From contig OY727099.1 of NCBI GenBank assembly GCA_963402885.1, positions 3,150,001 to 3,214,000 of the forward strand: a stretch of 64,000 nt of DNA, read 5' to 3'. The stretch is from Antedon bifida. Taxonomy: Eukaryota > Echinodermata > Crinoidea > Comatulida > Antedonidae. Both the position numbers and the translations under genes were made by a program. The notes under the pieces are model-generated. The model saw nothing but the letters and a program-made list of their open reading frames with translations. It was not told the origin of the DNA and did not search any database. Shown here piece by piece: positions 1 through 14,483 of this stretch; position 1 is the first letter of the stretch, and each line of letters opens with the position of its first letter.

Positions 1-1524
1 TAAATACATTTTTTTTTTCAATCCAATTTTTGGTCAAAGTGGATATTAAAATGGCATATTCAACAAAAAATTGTTTTAAGAATTATTTTTTTTCAGGGGG
101 ACAATACATCTTTAAGGTAAACGCGATTACAATAGGTGATTCGATGATTTAAAAAGGAAAGATATGGGTTCTAGACATAAAATGGTTTGCTTTGAACTTA
201 AGCATCCTTTGCATTGTATTTAAAAGAAATTGGAATGGGGAGAGGGGAACCCCGCCACATTTTTTTTATATCTAAATGGAGCACAGGCATAATCTTGTGT
301 AAATAGTTACACAGACTTAACATCAGTAAACGATTCAAATGTAGCCATGCACTTGTGTTATCGCTTTTGGCAGTAATGATACATCTCCAAAGTACACTCG
401 ACCCAGATGTAAATTGTAAATCAAGATATTTACCAAAAGCCATATAATTAATTACAAAACGCAACTGTTTCAAACATTGTTCTTAGTTGTGAGGTAATTA
501 GAAGAGTACATTAAATAATTTAATTACATTACAACGATTACCATGTCAGAGTCAGAGTTCGAATCCATCGGTGATACATCAGTATAGGATGTGTATATTA
601 TTTATTATTTATTAATTTACCAATGATATTGGCACAGATATGCTAATTATAAACTGTTATCGTTATATTTATATGGAAATAGATTCAATAATGAAAGGAG
701 GAAGGGCCTTCCATGTCAACGCATGCGCACAATTAACATGACGTAACTTAAAGATGGGCTTCTAACCACATGATCACAGTGTCTGCACTAAAGACACAAT
801 TCTGTTTACTAGAAAATTTGCATATTTTAAAAATGTAATTTAAAAACCGCAAAAATCGTGTGTGGTTGGATGGCTTTATTACATTTTGTCTCCACTGGTT
901 TTCACTTTCGAACTGTTAACATTAGAATATCTTGTTGGGCAGGTTCACATCCAATACAATACCCCCGTTTCGTGTCTTTATATTGTACTGGTTATGACGC
1001 TATTTTCTGTTCCAGAACTTTAGAACATTTTTGTTACACTTCGGGTCAAATGTGTAGTTATAATAATTCATTGCGGATCTTTAAAGCATTACATAATTTC
1101 TGTTCTCACATTTGTAAGTATAATATTTAATGGTGGTATTAAATCGTATAATTGGTCTATAATAAATAAACACATCTCATTTGGTTGTTTCTGATGCTTT
1201 ATTATATTTTCACATAATTATTGGCCTACGCTTAAATTTGTCGATACTACGACTTTACTAGAACGGCTAATCAATTTCATAACGTCATTAAATTATGTTA
1301 ACACGAACGGTTTTAATCAAGTCTAAACCAGGCAAATGAATACAATTTGTACTAACATCAAAGCTACTTTTGTGGGTTTTCATTATTATTAGACGCATCT
1401 AACAAAGTAAGATGATAATAGTAATATTAACTGTATTGTTAGTCGAACGTACTGTTTATAAGTTTAACTAAGAAGTAGGCCTACATTAATCTGAGAAAAT
1501 AACTGTTTCCCATTTGAAAATTGT
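1..1524. other. Gene-free AT-rich sequence
   Basis: Short open frames only, without recognisable motifs, splice structure or family similarity. No repeat recognised. Confidence 0.6.
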
Positions 1525-1740
1525 ATACTTTTACTTTGATCTGAATCAAAATTAGCTGTTTAAAAAAAAATCTGTAAACAAATTATCCTGCGCATGCTCA
1601 GAAACATTTCAACATGAGCAAAATGACTTTATACTTTTACTTTGGCCTATATGAATTCAAATTAGCTGTTTAAAAGAAAGCTGTCAACAAATTATTATGC
1701 GCATGCTCAGAAACATTTCAACATGGGCAAAATGACTTTT
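1525..1740. repeat. Direct duplication, 106-bp period
   Basis: Copies start at 1525 and 1631 (ATACTTTTACTTTG); both hold AAATTAGCTGTTTAAA, GCGCATGCTCAGAAACATTT and GCAAAATGACTTT. Confidence 0.85.
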
Positions 1741-2544
1741 GTACTCGACAGTTGCGTAGTCCTACGCTCCTGTAATAATGAAAGCCCCTATAAAAATACT
1801 ACTAGATAGTGATTAGGTTCGCTTTTTAGGAATCCTGTCTCTGCCTGGTTTTGTTTGATGTTTTCTTGTTCTTTGTCCACGTTTTTTTTAATTAGGTGAT
1901 CATTTAGAATAAAATGATCACCTATTGTTATTGTACTTGCATTAAAATATTTTTCTTCTTTCTGTACACTTTTTGTGTAACAAATATCTCAAAAAGTTAA
2001 ATGTCAATGATTACCAAAATTTCACAATGTCTTTCAAATACTGTAACTTAGTCCTAATAAGCTTTTGAGCGTGATCACTCACCCGTGACGTCATTTATAC
2101 GCCATTTTGTGAAATCACATTATCAATCATATCTCCATAATTCATTATCACATATTAATAAAATTCACTACACGTAAGGTTCAGGCCAAGGGTAAAAATA
2201 TTAGCAAATAAAAACGCACGTGCACGTTGGGTCATGCGCGTGAAATCGCGCGTTAAAAATTTAAAAAGCTCAAAATGACGTTTTGATCAATTTAGAGCAT
2301 GAATTAGGCCATTTGCGTGTTTTAAAAAATTACTGCGCAAAAACACGTTTTTGCGCGTGCGTACATAGAAAGCGTAAAAAATACCAATTTTTTGTACAAA
2401 TTGCATTCTACTCATCTTCCTTAGTACATTCACCAAATTTGAGTCCATTTCGACTTAAAATAGTGCTATACGAGCAGGTTAAAAATGACAAAATGCGCAC
2501 ATTAATTGTACAAAAGTGCTAAAAATGGTAAAAAATAAGGCCTT

Positions 2545-3250
2545 TTTAAAATGAATATAACTCTTCAGAATGATGGAAGGTGACCCCCAATTTGTTTAAC
2601 TTATTATGGAAGCCAATGAGTTGTAGATATAAGTGTATATACACATTAGACGTACAAAATGGTACAACGTCATCATTTGGCCACATGAATTTTAAAAATA
2701 GAGTTTTTACCTCTTTTGTCATAGACCACCATATTCAACAGAGCGCAACTCGCTTATTTGTGATCGATTTTCTTTTAATTTTTAATATATTCTACCTCAA
2801 CCAATTATGTTACTCATGAGTTGCCCATATTTTCATTTTGATGACATCTTTACGTCTTAAAATTTGAATAACGATGGTTACGTAATTTCACCTACAACGT
2901 ATATTTGAATACCTTATAGCTCTTCTGAATTAAAGTTGACCTTGATGTTTATAACTTATTATGAGAGCTGGTGAAATGTAGATATGAATTCATATAAATA
3001 TTATGCCTATCAAATGTTGTGACGTTATCATATGGCCAGTTGAAGTTAAAAAGTAGTTTTTTCGTCTCTTTCGTCAAAGTTGTACAACTTTTAAAGAGCG
3101 CGCATCGCGCTTCTACGTGCCAAATTTTCTTCCAATTGATATATTTCATTGCTCAATTCATTATCTTTCGATATCGTTATCCACAAGTTTATTTTGATAT
3201 TGTCATCAGTGCCAAAAAATTAGAACATGATGTATGTCCGTAATTTCACC
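2545..3250. repeat. Diverged direct duplication, about 358-bp period
   Basis: Blocks near 2558 and 2916 share, in order, CTCTTC.GAAT, AACTTATTATG, GTAGATAT, ACGT.ATCAT.TGGCCA and AGAGCGC. Non-coding. It lies upstream of the Helitron-like 3' end and may be its body. Confidence 0.6.
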
Positions 3251-3415
3251 AATGCTACACTGTATATAGATATACAGTATATACTGTACATAATGTATAT
3301 GGCATATAATAGGCACATAATAGGCACAACTCAGCACTATAAGCGTCTAATAGGATGGCATACATCAACATTTTACGATCGTATGTTAACATACGTGCAT
3401 GTTTAAAAAATATTA

Positions 3416-3477
3416 ATGTCAATAAAATTATAAAAATGATCACCTATAATTCGTCAAAGTGACGAATTAAATTCTAG
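3416..3477 (+). mobile_element. Helitron-like 3' terminus
   Basis: These 62 bases are identical to the reverse complement of 49625-49686. They end in a hairpin AATTCGTCA-AAG-TGACGAATT (3448-3468), five spacer bases, then CTAG followed by T. A GC-containing hairpin just before a CTRR end, next to a T, is the recognised Helitron 3' end structure. The upstream limit is uncertain; a palindrome sharing GGTGATCATTT at 1896-1924 may mark the other end, giving an element of about 1.6 kb. Confidence 0.65.
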
Positions 3478-4779
3478 TTTTTATTGTATTTTTAGGGAGA
3501 CATAATAAGTGAAATGAAATAAAATTTAAAGATTGTTGGAAATGTCAACGAACTTAAAACTCGCACAACATTAATCATAACCGATTTACCTCTTTTAATT
3601 ACTAATCAATTCATTATTGGCCTATCTAACAAGAACTATTTGGTTTAATGTTTGAGCTGTCAATTTTATTAACCTTCAATCTTGTACATGATTGAGAATG
3701 ATGCTAGCTTTATTATATTTGCTGTTAATAAAAGAGCTGCTAATTCAAGGATCTTTTGCGAGCCTTTCCTCCTGAACTATTAATACAACTGATAGAATCT
3801 AGATGTAACTAAGAAGGTTCGTGTAAGATACACACGTGATATCGGCAGTTCATGGATACTGGCATATAAACGTGTCCCTTCTGTATACTATTTATATTTC
3901 TTGCTGAAATTCATATACATTAGGCCTACTATATTATACAAAGATTACATTTTCTGAGATAAAACGATTTTTTCACGAATTTGTATGGCAAAATCTTGCC
4001 TAAAGCTAAAATAAAATTACAGATTTGATAGGCCTACTGAACTTAACTCGTGGAAATATATATGTATATATACATATTTGCTGGATTACTATACTCAATC
4101 GGGAACTTGTAGTGGAAACTCATGTCACTCCATTTTGCAATTAATATTATTTCATTGTTTTTACAAAAGGGACAGAAAATAATGTTGACAAGGCCATGAT
4201 CAATAATTGTTGGTTAAACGTAGAAAAAGAAACATTTAATTATATTCAAACAAAATGTATGTTACAAAATATTTCCATTTCTAACATTGACATTTTAGAA
4301 AGTCAATTTCAACAACAGAGAGTGTATTATATATGTCGTTATTGTCTGCATCGTAAAACTGGTGATAAAAATACATGTTGTTTATCGACGTATTGGGATA
4401 AAATATATCAACAACATGCTGCTTTAGAAAGCATAAACAAATCGTGTTTTTTTAGCTTTTTCAGATATTTTTAAAAGTCGTGTTTAAGTATAACTGTGTT
4501 ATGTATTTTAGTGTATTTTAGTGCATTTGTTATTATAAATCATGCACGGCAAATGATTGGTTACACGATATGATACGTATTCTTTTTAGGCATAACATTC
4601 TGAATTTAGAGTTCTTAATTTGTTCAACAATAAATTATGAAAAGAGGTGGGATTTATAATAACGTTTTATTATGTACATTTATTATCTTGTCGTGGATTG
4701 GTACATCGTTTGTTAAACCTTCGTATTTGGTACGACCCCATCAGGACCCAATGTAAAGGACGGACACACATCAACGCAA

Positions 4780-5001
4780 GTACATTTATTAAGCGACGCA
4801 ACGCAAGGACGTACGCGCAACGCAGGCGAGTTGACCAATGACAAGCCACTGTTCGAATAATCCATCGCTTGTGATTGGTCTAATCACTTACGTTGCGTTA
4901 CACCCTTACTTTACGTCGCTAGTGGGAAGCAAGCCTTATTGGTATAATTGGGCTGCGCTGCGTGTACGTATTTGTGTTGCGTCCTAGTGCGAACCAAGCT
5001 T
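4780..5001. mobile_element. Palindromic MITE family A, copy 1
   Basis: Contains the family A core: GCGAGTTGACCAATGACAAGC followed by its inverse GCTTGTGATTGGTC (about 4828-4885), flanked by CAACGCAAGGACG and ACGTTGCGTT. The right end is GAACCAAGCTT. Confidence 0.7.
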
Positions 5002-6934
5002 TTGTTCTTTGATATTTTCTGTTTCTGCTTTGTGAGCATTTAAACAAAATTTAATCATCTAATGACGCTTTAAGATTGCAATATTCATAAATGTATTTCA
5101 ATATAAGTAATGATATTCCAGGTAATATATTCACTTTATGTAATTAATAACATGTAATTATCACTAATGTAAAGACAATAATAATATATTAATAATAAAA
5201 ACCATTAGTTTAGTCAGAGAAATTCCTGTAGCATTAGCAGTTCAGCAGTCACTAGAACGTCTCACTCCAAAATCATGTAAATCAACGAGTAACGAAGTGA
5301 ATAACAAACTGAATAATTCATGGTACTTTTTTGGTGATCGTTGCATATTTTAGTTGATTTATTTTCAACATCAAATGCGGTACTTATTCTTTGAATTGAC
5401 GCTTTTAAATTTTGCCTAAGGGGATCAAATACGTCAAGTTGAGACAATAAAAAAAAACTCAGCTTACATTTATTTTGTATGTGGAAATCTGATAGAATTA
5501 ACAAGTTACAATAGAAAGACTCTACATAATTATTATGCATTTCAACTTCAAATTGAAGGTAGCATATCTGTCAACGTTGTCTGATGAAGTATATATTATT
5601 AATGTAATATTTGAACCTGTTGAGTATTTAAACATATGGCAAAAGACATCAAAAAATTATTATTAATTAATGGAATTTATTTTCAATGTTGATCATAATT
5701 CTTCCAAAAAAATACAATCTTCCTTAGAAATACAGTCCTATAAAATACTCTCTTCCTAAAAAATACACTCCTGTATAGGCCCTAATACTCTCTTCTTAAA
5801 CAAAACTTAATAAAAGGTACAACCTTATTTAAAATAATATAATCTTCCTAAAAATACCCTCTTACCTGAATCCTCAGGGTGCTGCACCGCTGTCTTGTTG
5901 TCATGTATTTTTGTGCCTGAAAATTGAATAAAATAAATAAATAAAATAAAAATGTAATATACCAAGGCCGTTTCTCCTAGTGTATCAAGGAGAGCTTCAT
6001 AAGTTTTTGTAGTTAATCGGCAAATTCCAAAAAAATTGATTTTATTCTAATAACCTTAACATGACTTTAAAAATAATTCATATGATACATGTGTTTCTGT
6101 ATCATGGACTTTCCTAATATACTGAACACAATAATATACAGTACGGCAAATTGCGTGTAATATGAATATACAAGACGACACATAGACATTTGCACAATAT
6201 TTAATACTCCACTTAATAACAGTATCAATCTCACAATCTAATACGATTCTATAACCTAATCGTTATAACTTTAAATAAACGTTTTTGCATGTAATTTAAT
6301 ATAAGATGGCCTATATCATCCCGTTTATGAGATATATCATGTACAAATTTAATATCGAGAACCATATGTCTATACTACGCATCTAGTCAGTTTTTTTCTT
6401 GTATTATTTAGTACGAACAAACTGCAATCACAATGTTGATGTTATTAATGCATGTAAAAGCGCCGCTAATTATTAGTTTATGCGAGAAATGTACGCCATA
6501 TAAATGTTAATGTTAATGCTTAAAAAAACAGGCATTCGGTTGCTTTAGAACAACATTGCATTTAAATAATGAAGAGTTTCTATTTAATGAAAGTGATAAA
6601 GATAAAATGGAAGTGTTATACTTAATGAAAACAAGGCTACTGATAGTCTTGATGAAAATATTGGACGAGTTATTTTGAAATTGGAGTTAATTTTCATAAG
6701 CACTGTTTGGTGAAAATAGTAGATTGACATTAAAAATGCCAATACATAAAAAAGATTGAGAAAAAATGTAAAACGGATGATACCATTATAATTGTCAACG
6801 CTTAAAATAATTGTATTGCAAGACTAATAAAAGTGCATTCAGATTAAAAGATTATTCCTTCCTTCGGTTATATATTCATTCGTACAAAAGTGATGGACTT
6901 AGGCGATGACAAGAACTGTAGCCCGCACTAACAC

Positions 6935-7020
6935 TAAGCTCTGTCTACACTATCAAACTTTATTTGACAAAAAAAAAAGAGTACCCATATATGGACATGA
7001 TGATATCATAACACAGCTTA
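6935..7020. mobile_element. MITE family C (AAGCTCTGTCTACAC ends), copy 1
   Basis: The left end AAGCTCTGTCTACACTATCA and the inner CATATATGGACATGATGATA match the copies at 57633 and 62881. The right end is reduced to CACAGCTTA. Confidence 0.6.
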
Positions 7021-8425
7021 AAGCACGTGCATCTTGGTTGTGCCTTTTTATTTCATTCTGTGCCTTAGTAAGAGGCAAGTGAATGTGAGTTTGGTGTAGG
7101 TATGCATCTTTTCCACCGTTACAAACCTTGCTTAAATCCTGCTGACTCTCTTTTTTTAAATAATGAAAGACAGAAAACTTGTTTATTTTGTTTTCTGAAC
7201 GATTTATTTCGTTGTTATCAGCATTGTATACTAAACAGGCATTTAATCATAATATAAATCTCCTCCCTTTCCATCTCGTTTATATACTACAGCAGCTGAT
7301 GCTTTTTAGGTGGCTGGTAGTTAGCCTTCAGCGCTATCCAACTAATGGATGTGTATTTTGTAATCGTACTCTTCCTTTACATTTTGATACGTTTGAACAT
7401 ATATCAGAAAATTAAAAACCCGGATTTTATTATTTAATTAGATATTTAATCACTTTTCGGACTATTACACTCCCATTGTCTAATTTGTAATTGATAATCT
7501 AACGTAGCGTATTTAATTGCAACTGACATAATCGGTGCATCTTCATCTTACTACTCGAATTATGTTGATAAAACCTTCTATTAAAGTCTGTTATTAGATT
7601 ATGAGTGTCAGGACCACAATGCAGATTTTCATTGACGCATGTATTTGCCCTTAGGAAGAGCAAATCACTCAGATAGCCAAGAGGATGTCAAGAAAATAGT
7701 GTAAAATAATCACGACTATTAGAAATAGTGAGAAAGACACTATTATCTGATTCTGAAAAATGATTGGGGATACAATCTTTTACAGCTTAAGGCTCTAGAA
7801 GACAATATCTATTGGTCCGTACTAACGGAAATAAAAATGAAGAAAAAGTTAATAACAGCCTGACGTTTTTAAGCATAATTTCTGTTAACAGCCGCGTTCT
7901 ATGTTTACTTTATTTTCTGCCTGAGGTCGGACAATCTATCACGTTTGAATATAATGATGCGTCTTACATAATGCTGATTAGTATAAGACTTGCCGATAAT
8001 ATGATAATACAAGGGTATTAAATATAATTCTCGATCTTGTACTGGATATTCTAGCTCTTGAAAAACTAATATACTAATAATTTAACTTACTTTTCGTTAC
8101 CGAAAGACTTTCTTGTTAAAGAAGATAATTGTATACAATATTTAATTTGTTTATGCATTTTTTAATATTACATTTAGAATTCTGTCTGTTTAAATGAGTT
8201 TTCTGAGTTGAATGTTTAATTTGGAAGTATTCCATGTTGCTTCTATTAATAATAGATTCTCAATTTGTATTTGAAAGAGATATATTCTGGTTCTAGCATT
8301 TTTTTCTTTTCTGTGTACTGTTAATTTATCTAAGAAATGTCGATACTGTGAGGCAGTAAACATGCAGTTTGTAGATTGTAGACAGAATAAAGTGCAACAC
8401 TGCTAGATATTGAATGTATGAAAGC

Positions 8426-8787
8426 TAGATATTGACAATATATTTTTAAAAACAAAAAAGAAAGGAGGGAGGGCGGGGGAAATAACTGACTATAACGGAC
8501 TATATTTTAATTCTATTTATGCGTTTAAACGGAACGCGAATCACATTTTTGAAACGAATATTTTAGACTTGAAGACGTTTCTTTAATATGATTTCAAGCA
8601 AAATAGTAGATATTGACAATATATTTTTAAAAACAAAAAAGGTGGTGGGGAGGGGACATTGGAAATAACTGACTATAACGGACTATATTTTAATTCCATT
8701 TATGCGTTTAAACGGAACGCGGATCACACTTTTGAAACAAATCTTGTAGACTTAAAGACGTTTCTTCAAGATGATTTCAAGCAAAAT
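8426..8787. repeat. Direct duplication, 181-bp period
   Basis: Copies at about 8426 and 8607, both starting TAGATATTGACAATATATTT and containing AACTGACTATAACGGACTAT, GCGTTTAAACGGAACGCG and GATTTCAAGCAAAATAGTAG. They differ by scattered substitutions and by the G-rich stretch near the start. Confidence 0.85.
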
Positions 8788-11691
8788 AGTAGTTAGGGCG
8801 TCCCATAGAATACATTTATACATACGTAAATGATACGGAACAAATAGGTTCCATTTTACTAAAATTAAAATAGGCTCGTGTTACTTGCTTACGCAAATGA
8901 TATAACTCAACTGCACCGACTTACTAAAATATAATATTGTTGAAATATGATTAAATTATAGTTTTCTAGTATTTAAGATTTGTTGAACCTTTTAACAAAT
9001 CTTATTTATATTTCAATATAATATTGTTTGAACGTGTTCAAATTGTTTGTGTAATATCTTATTTTCTTCTTGAAATCCTATAACTTTACCAAAATGTGTT
9101 AATAGAGGATGTACGTTTATAATTTTATCCTAACAAGAACACGTATTGCCAATAACAATATATTGGAATAATATAAAGATAATAGATGGAAATAATGGAT
9201 TTGAAAATATTTGAATTATAATTTAATATAAGCATTGATATTAAAAGTAGGTCTATGAAATGTGTACCGGTGAATGCAAATGTTCGAAGAAAAGCTTGCA
9301 AAATTTGCCAATAATCTGAAAAGTTTTTATTCAAATGTCTTTAATGTTTTCGATACGGTTGATGTAGATGTACCTATTTCATGTATTTTGTCACGTAACC
9401 TTTTTTGATATATTTTCGTCTAGTTTTCTGTAGCTGTGGTGTTTGTATGTTCTGATAACGATTATTTGATTGATTTAATTTCAAACTATCTCGATTAATC
9501 TGTCCCCTGGTAGAGTAATCTGATTGGCTAATATGAACTTAAAATCAAGTTAATGACACCATTGCTTTTCAGTCGTCCTTTCATCTTCCAAGAACGTCAC
9601 AAAAGAATTGCAACAATGTGATTTTGTTTATCATATTAAACATGATTTGGAAATTCAAGTTATGGTTATTGTTAATGCATTATACCTAAAATTATATTAA
9701 TCGGTTAATTTGTAGGGTAACTGGTCATCTTATCAGTTCATTGTGTTAAATGTTAGTGTCTTAACCCATTTAAGACTGCTTTGTAGAAGATGTTTGTGGT
9801 AAAGAAAGTAGATAACATCGTATAGCCCTTAGTTAATGACTATAATAGTTTGCTAGGATTCTAACGAGTTTATCTAATATCGTAAGCGAAACAAAGTGGA
9901 TGATGGATAAGTAGAAATAAATTCTAAATAATCTATCTCAGTTCTTCTAGAAGTCATAATGGCGGTAATTCATTACTGTAAAATCATGCTGTGTCGTGTA
10001 CAGTAAATTAACCCTACAGCACCTCACAGCGGATTTGTTCAAAATATAATGTTTAAAAAACCTCACTTAATAACAGTAGAGATTTTGCAACGAAAATGGC
10101 TAATTCCCGAACCGCCTATACCATAATTTAATAACCAATTTCGACAAACACGATTAAGAGATATACACAAAATAGTGTTAAAAGGATTTTGTATTTCCAT
10201 TACTAAGATTGAATTCTTCCAATTAAAATGACATATAGCATTGCACAATTCAGATGATTATAGATTAACAATCTGTTTTTAACATGCACGACAAGAACCT
10301 ATGTAATATCTCTTTATTTGCACGTAACTTAGGGACTTATATTTGATTAGCACAAAAATACTTGGATCGAAGTAATCAAAATTAATTTAGTCAAAACAAA
10401 AAACAACATTTTTACTGAAATTTCACTTATAACATATTTGTCTATGTATTTTTCTATGTTATCTTTATTATTGCAGTTTTAATGTATTGTAAGCACATCA
10501 CAAGATGACAGTTTCATTACTTTTGCTTTTACGCTAAAATTACACCTTTTTTGTTATGTAAAAAGATTGAAAACAAATGATACATAAATCTGGACCGATA
10601 TGATCGCCACTCTGTATATTTGTTTGTTTAAAAATATTGTTTTAAGGTTTATTGTAAAGAATGGGCATAATGCTCCGTTCTTAATGTGCACTAAAGACAG
10701 AAATTTGTCGATTGATAACCATTAAGGATGTTTTAGTTTCCGAAATAATTTGTTTCAGGTTCGTGGCTTCCACACTTATCACAATAGAGATATTGTCTCT
10801 ACAGTATTACCCATGAGGTACGATCGCCGCCATGACGGTTGAATCAATCGCGGGTGCATACGTGAGCATAATAAAAGTATTACACAACTTGCGAGTTTAT
10901 CAGGTTTTTGAACTATTAACCTATTGTTAACGCAAACAATAAATTAAATATTCGTACCTTATTATGTTAATAAATCTTGATTTCAAAGCAATAAATAATT
11001 ACAATTTTTTTTTCATCAGGAGATGGATAACGAAAATTGAATATGAATTAAGAATAAAAAAACGGCTGAAACTCGTCGAGAATATCTGAATGTCGGCCTA
11101 CTTTATATTATAAACTAAGACAACCATTCAGAAGTTGTCATTTTGTGTAGGCTCTGGCGACAACTTTGATGATTATTTTGTTGAAACGATGGCAAATAGA
11201 TAGATAGTATTCCCTTATTACATGAATATTTTTGCTCTCTTTTAGTATTATATAGGTCATTAGTCTATTTTTGTAATTTGCTCTGTCGGCATTCTCTGTA
11301 CACAATTCTCATTATTGCTATATATTTTCTGTGCATTTAGTTTGTAGAGTAGATGGTCAAATAAAAATAACGTGACTGTGAATTTCGTGATTGTTGACTA
11401 TGAGCGAGGACTGTTGAATCACGGATTATCGTCTTTTACTGCTTTACAGTCGGTAATAAATTGTATACAAGTCAATGGAGGAATGCTTCTCAAACAAATC
11501 AAGCGTGTTCGTTCCTTAGTTCTATCGCCGTGTCATAAAATAAAAAGTTATGTAGGATCAAGGGTTAAGGAAGGATGTAATCGTATGTTTACCTGTATTA
11601 AAAAAAAAATTACAATACAATATCCTTTCTTTCTGACTTTGATTGTATTTATCACCGCATGTAATTATGTTGCAAATATGTTTTTCCCCTA

Positions 11692-11808
11692 AACTTAGTT
11701 CCCACGAAAGCGAGTTGACCAATCAGGATGATCCATCGCGTCGAATTTGGTCAAATTACTTCCGGTGCGCTTACGTCTTTGCGCTGCGTCCAAGTGTTTA
11801 TCAAGCTT
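11692..11808. mobile_element. Palindromic MITE family A, copy 2
   Basis: Ends are TTAGTTCCCACGAAAGCG and ATCAAGCTT, with AGTTGACCAATCAGGATG, ATTTGGTCAAAT and GCTGCGTCCAAGTG between. A shorter internal palindrome than copy 1. Confidence 0.65.
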
Positions 11809-14336
11809 TAATCCTCTTACTAGAATTCGGTCATTTACCTTAGGTCATTACAATTGACCAATGACTTTAGGAGAATGAATACGAGAATAAAAGAGCATTA
11901 TAATTATTTCTTAAGACGCATAAAACACTCGTCAAATACGTTGACCTCTAGGCTGCATTGCCATCAACAAGATGAACTTGAACAGATTTCCATTTTTAAT
12001 TTAAGATTAAATATGTTATAGTTGATTAAAAGTATCATTGCAATCATGCCAAGGAGAAATAGTTAGATACATTTATTTGACTTTTCTTAATACTATATCT
12101 AGGTCATATGTAGTAAAATGTACAATGTAGGAACGATCACATTTTATTGTTTATAAACACTGTATTTAATAAACATTATGTAATGGACATAAGCTCTGTA
12201 TCACACGATTTGCCTAGATACTGTACTCTCGAGAATATTATACAATATAGCCTACCTTGATAACTACGGATGATAGCCTATTACAATCAACATTACAGTG
12301 TTATTTGTCCACACTGCTGTATTGCTAATAGTGTTTTATTTATACATGAATATCAAAACAGGCATTGATTCTTCCTATCAAAATCTAAACTACTAAACGA
12401 ATCCCAAATGATTATCTAATATTATTAATATATCAGGCATGTAAAATAAAAGTTCCGAGATAGAATAATAAAGAAGTAACAACACTGCCGAGTGTAATAA
12501 ACTTGCGATAACATTGATAAACTTTTAGCCTTGTAAAATGATATTCACTAAAATAATATATTCTTTTTTCAAGCATTCAATATGTAATACAGTAGTAACA
12601 ACTGTATGAAGGCTCATCATGTAGCGACGTAATGACGGCGTTTGTTTGTCATCTCTTTTAACTAGAGGCTAGAAATGACACAATCACTGCAGCATCCTGT
12701 GACAAGCTTTACATAATTCATGTTGTGGTAATTAATAAAATAATTAGTTTACACCGAACATAAAAATAACATGATTAATATGAACTCAGAATATTAACAA
12801 TTTTACAAGGATCTAAAGAAACACGTACTCAAATCAATATAGCATTAAGGCTTTAGGCCTACGGCGAAAATATAATCTGTTAGAGTAACAGGAAGTACTC
12901 CACCGGTAAGATGTGTAGGCCTATTATAGGCTACTGTACTTTGTATAGGCCTATATACTACTACAGAGCCCACAAAAACAATAAATAGAGTCAGATTGGC
13001 ACTATAAAGATACAAAGGAAACAAAGATTCATCAATTTTATCAACTAAGGCTAAAATAAATAAATTTGAGCTAAGAAACTGAGCGAAATACTTGAAGGAA
13101 TGCAGAGTGTGACGACAGAGGGCGCTTTATTTAACTATTTGAGCAATATTTAAGATATAGATAACTCGAGATTTTAATCAGCTTTTGTGACGTCATCAAT
13201 ATATCGATTTAAAATCAAAATCAATAGGCATGGTCTGTTGTTATAGCTATTTATAAAAAAAGAAAACAAATTGTGAACGATATCGTACAAACAAAATATA
13301 TAAACAAAACTAGTATAGTAAAATGATCTGGTAAAATGTTTGTTCCTCGTCTTTCCGATGAGACATTAAACCGTCGGTCCCACGAGAGAAATAGGCGATA
13401 ACAGTGTAGTAATGTCTTACTTCAAACCAACAGCAATCAGGCAATTTTGATCTTTAATTTAGAAAGTTCAAAACCAATCATTAAATCTTTCAATATGGAT
13501 TAATGTTTGTTACTTTAATATAATTGATCTATTGATTTTAGTAATTAAAGTAGCTGCTTATCTCCTGATCTTCTGTACTATAAAAATAAAAACAAAATGC
13601 CTATATCACGAATTCGTGAAAGTCAATTAGTCGTATATCATTGATTTGTTGTTATAAACTTTTATGATGTAATTATTTCTTTCGTTCAAAATACATAATT
13701 CGAATGTTACCTTGGTGCTCCATTTGGCACGTGACAGCGCGTATGTGTGTCTAAAACATAAATCCTTATTGTAACAATCAAATATTGTTACGTGAATGTA
13801 TTCGTCAAGATGACAGTCACGTCATATATAATGTTAGTGACAAATAATGAAATGAAAAGTGATAAAGAATGCTTACAGTATAACAAAAAAAAGCATGGAA
13901 CATCCTCTTGATCGACTTTGAAAGATAATTCTGTTAAACCATAAATGACATGACATATACTTCTACAGGTGCATGTTCTACACTGTTCAATTATATTATA
14001 TATTCGAAAATGAAATATTTTAGGATTTTCAACACATTTCAGTAATAATGAGGATGACATTTGTTGTCCTTAGGCTCTCACATTTCATGTACAGCAACCC
14101 ATGTAACCCTTTATATTTTATTCAGTCGACCTACTTTCTCATTTTGACAATAAATACATAAATTTCAAAACTATGACATGTTTTTTAATATCATTATATA
14201 AACGTCTGTATATCATCTTGATAAAAAAAGGCCTTCTGTTCAGTTCCATGGAAACAATGTATTTAGTTCACGTTCAGCTTTCGTTAACATTATTTTGAAA
14301 ATGTTTTTTTTTTGTTAAAAGCTGTTAGTGTGTGCC

Positions 14337-14483
14337 GTCTATAATCGTTCTACCCCGCGGTAGATCTAGCCTCTCCCCTGGTCTTTAACATCGTTCTGCC
14401 CCGCGGTAGATCTAGCCTCTCCCCTGGTCTTTAACATCGTTCTACCCCGCGGTAGATCTAGCCTCTCCCCTGGTCTTTAACAT
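14337..14483. repeat. Three-copy 46-bp tandem repeat
   Basis: Units start at 14337 (44 bp), 14381 and 14427 (46 bp), each carrying TCGTTCTACCCCGCGGTAGA and TCTAGCCTCTCCCCTG. The copies are nearly identical and GC-rich against an AT-rich background. A partial fourth start is at 14473. Confidence 0.9.

Larger units (their letters stand above)
3478..8425. other. Gene-free, repeat-bearing AT-rich sequence
   Basis: Apart from the family A and C MITEs listed, 5700-5870 has loosely repeated AATACTCTCTTCCTAAAAA-type units. 5880-5960 ends GAAAATTGAATAAAATAAAT, a 3' tail shared in style with 63740 and probably from a LINE. No coding exon supported. Confidence 0.5.

Noticed and set aside
11372..11692. 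106-codon plus-strand frame with a hydrophobic C-terminus
   Set aside because: It ends at the edge of a family A MITE and has no signal, motif or exon structure I can recognise.
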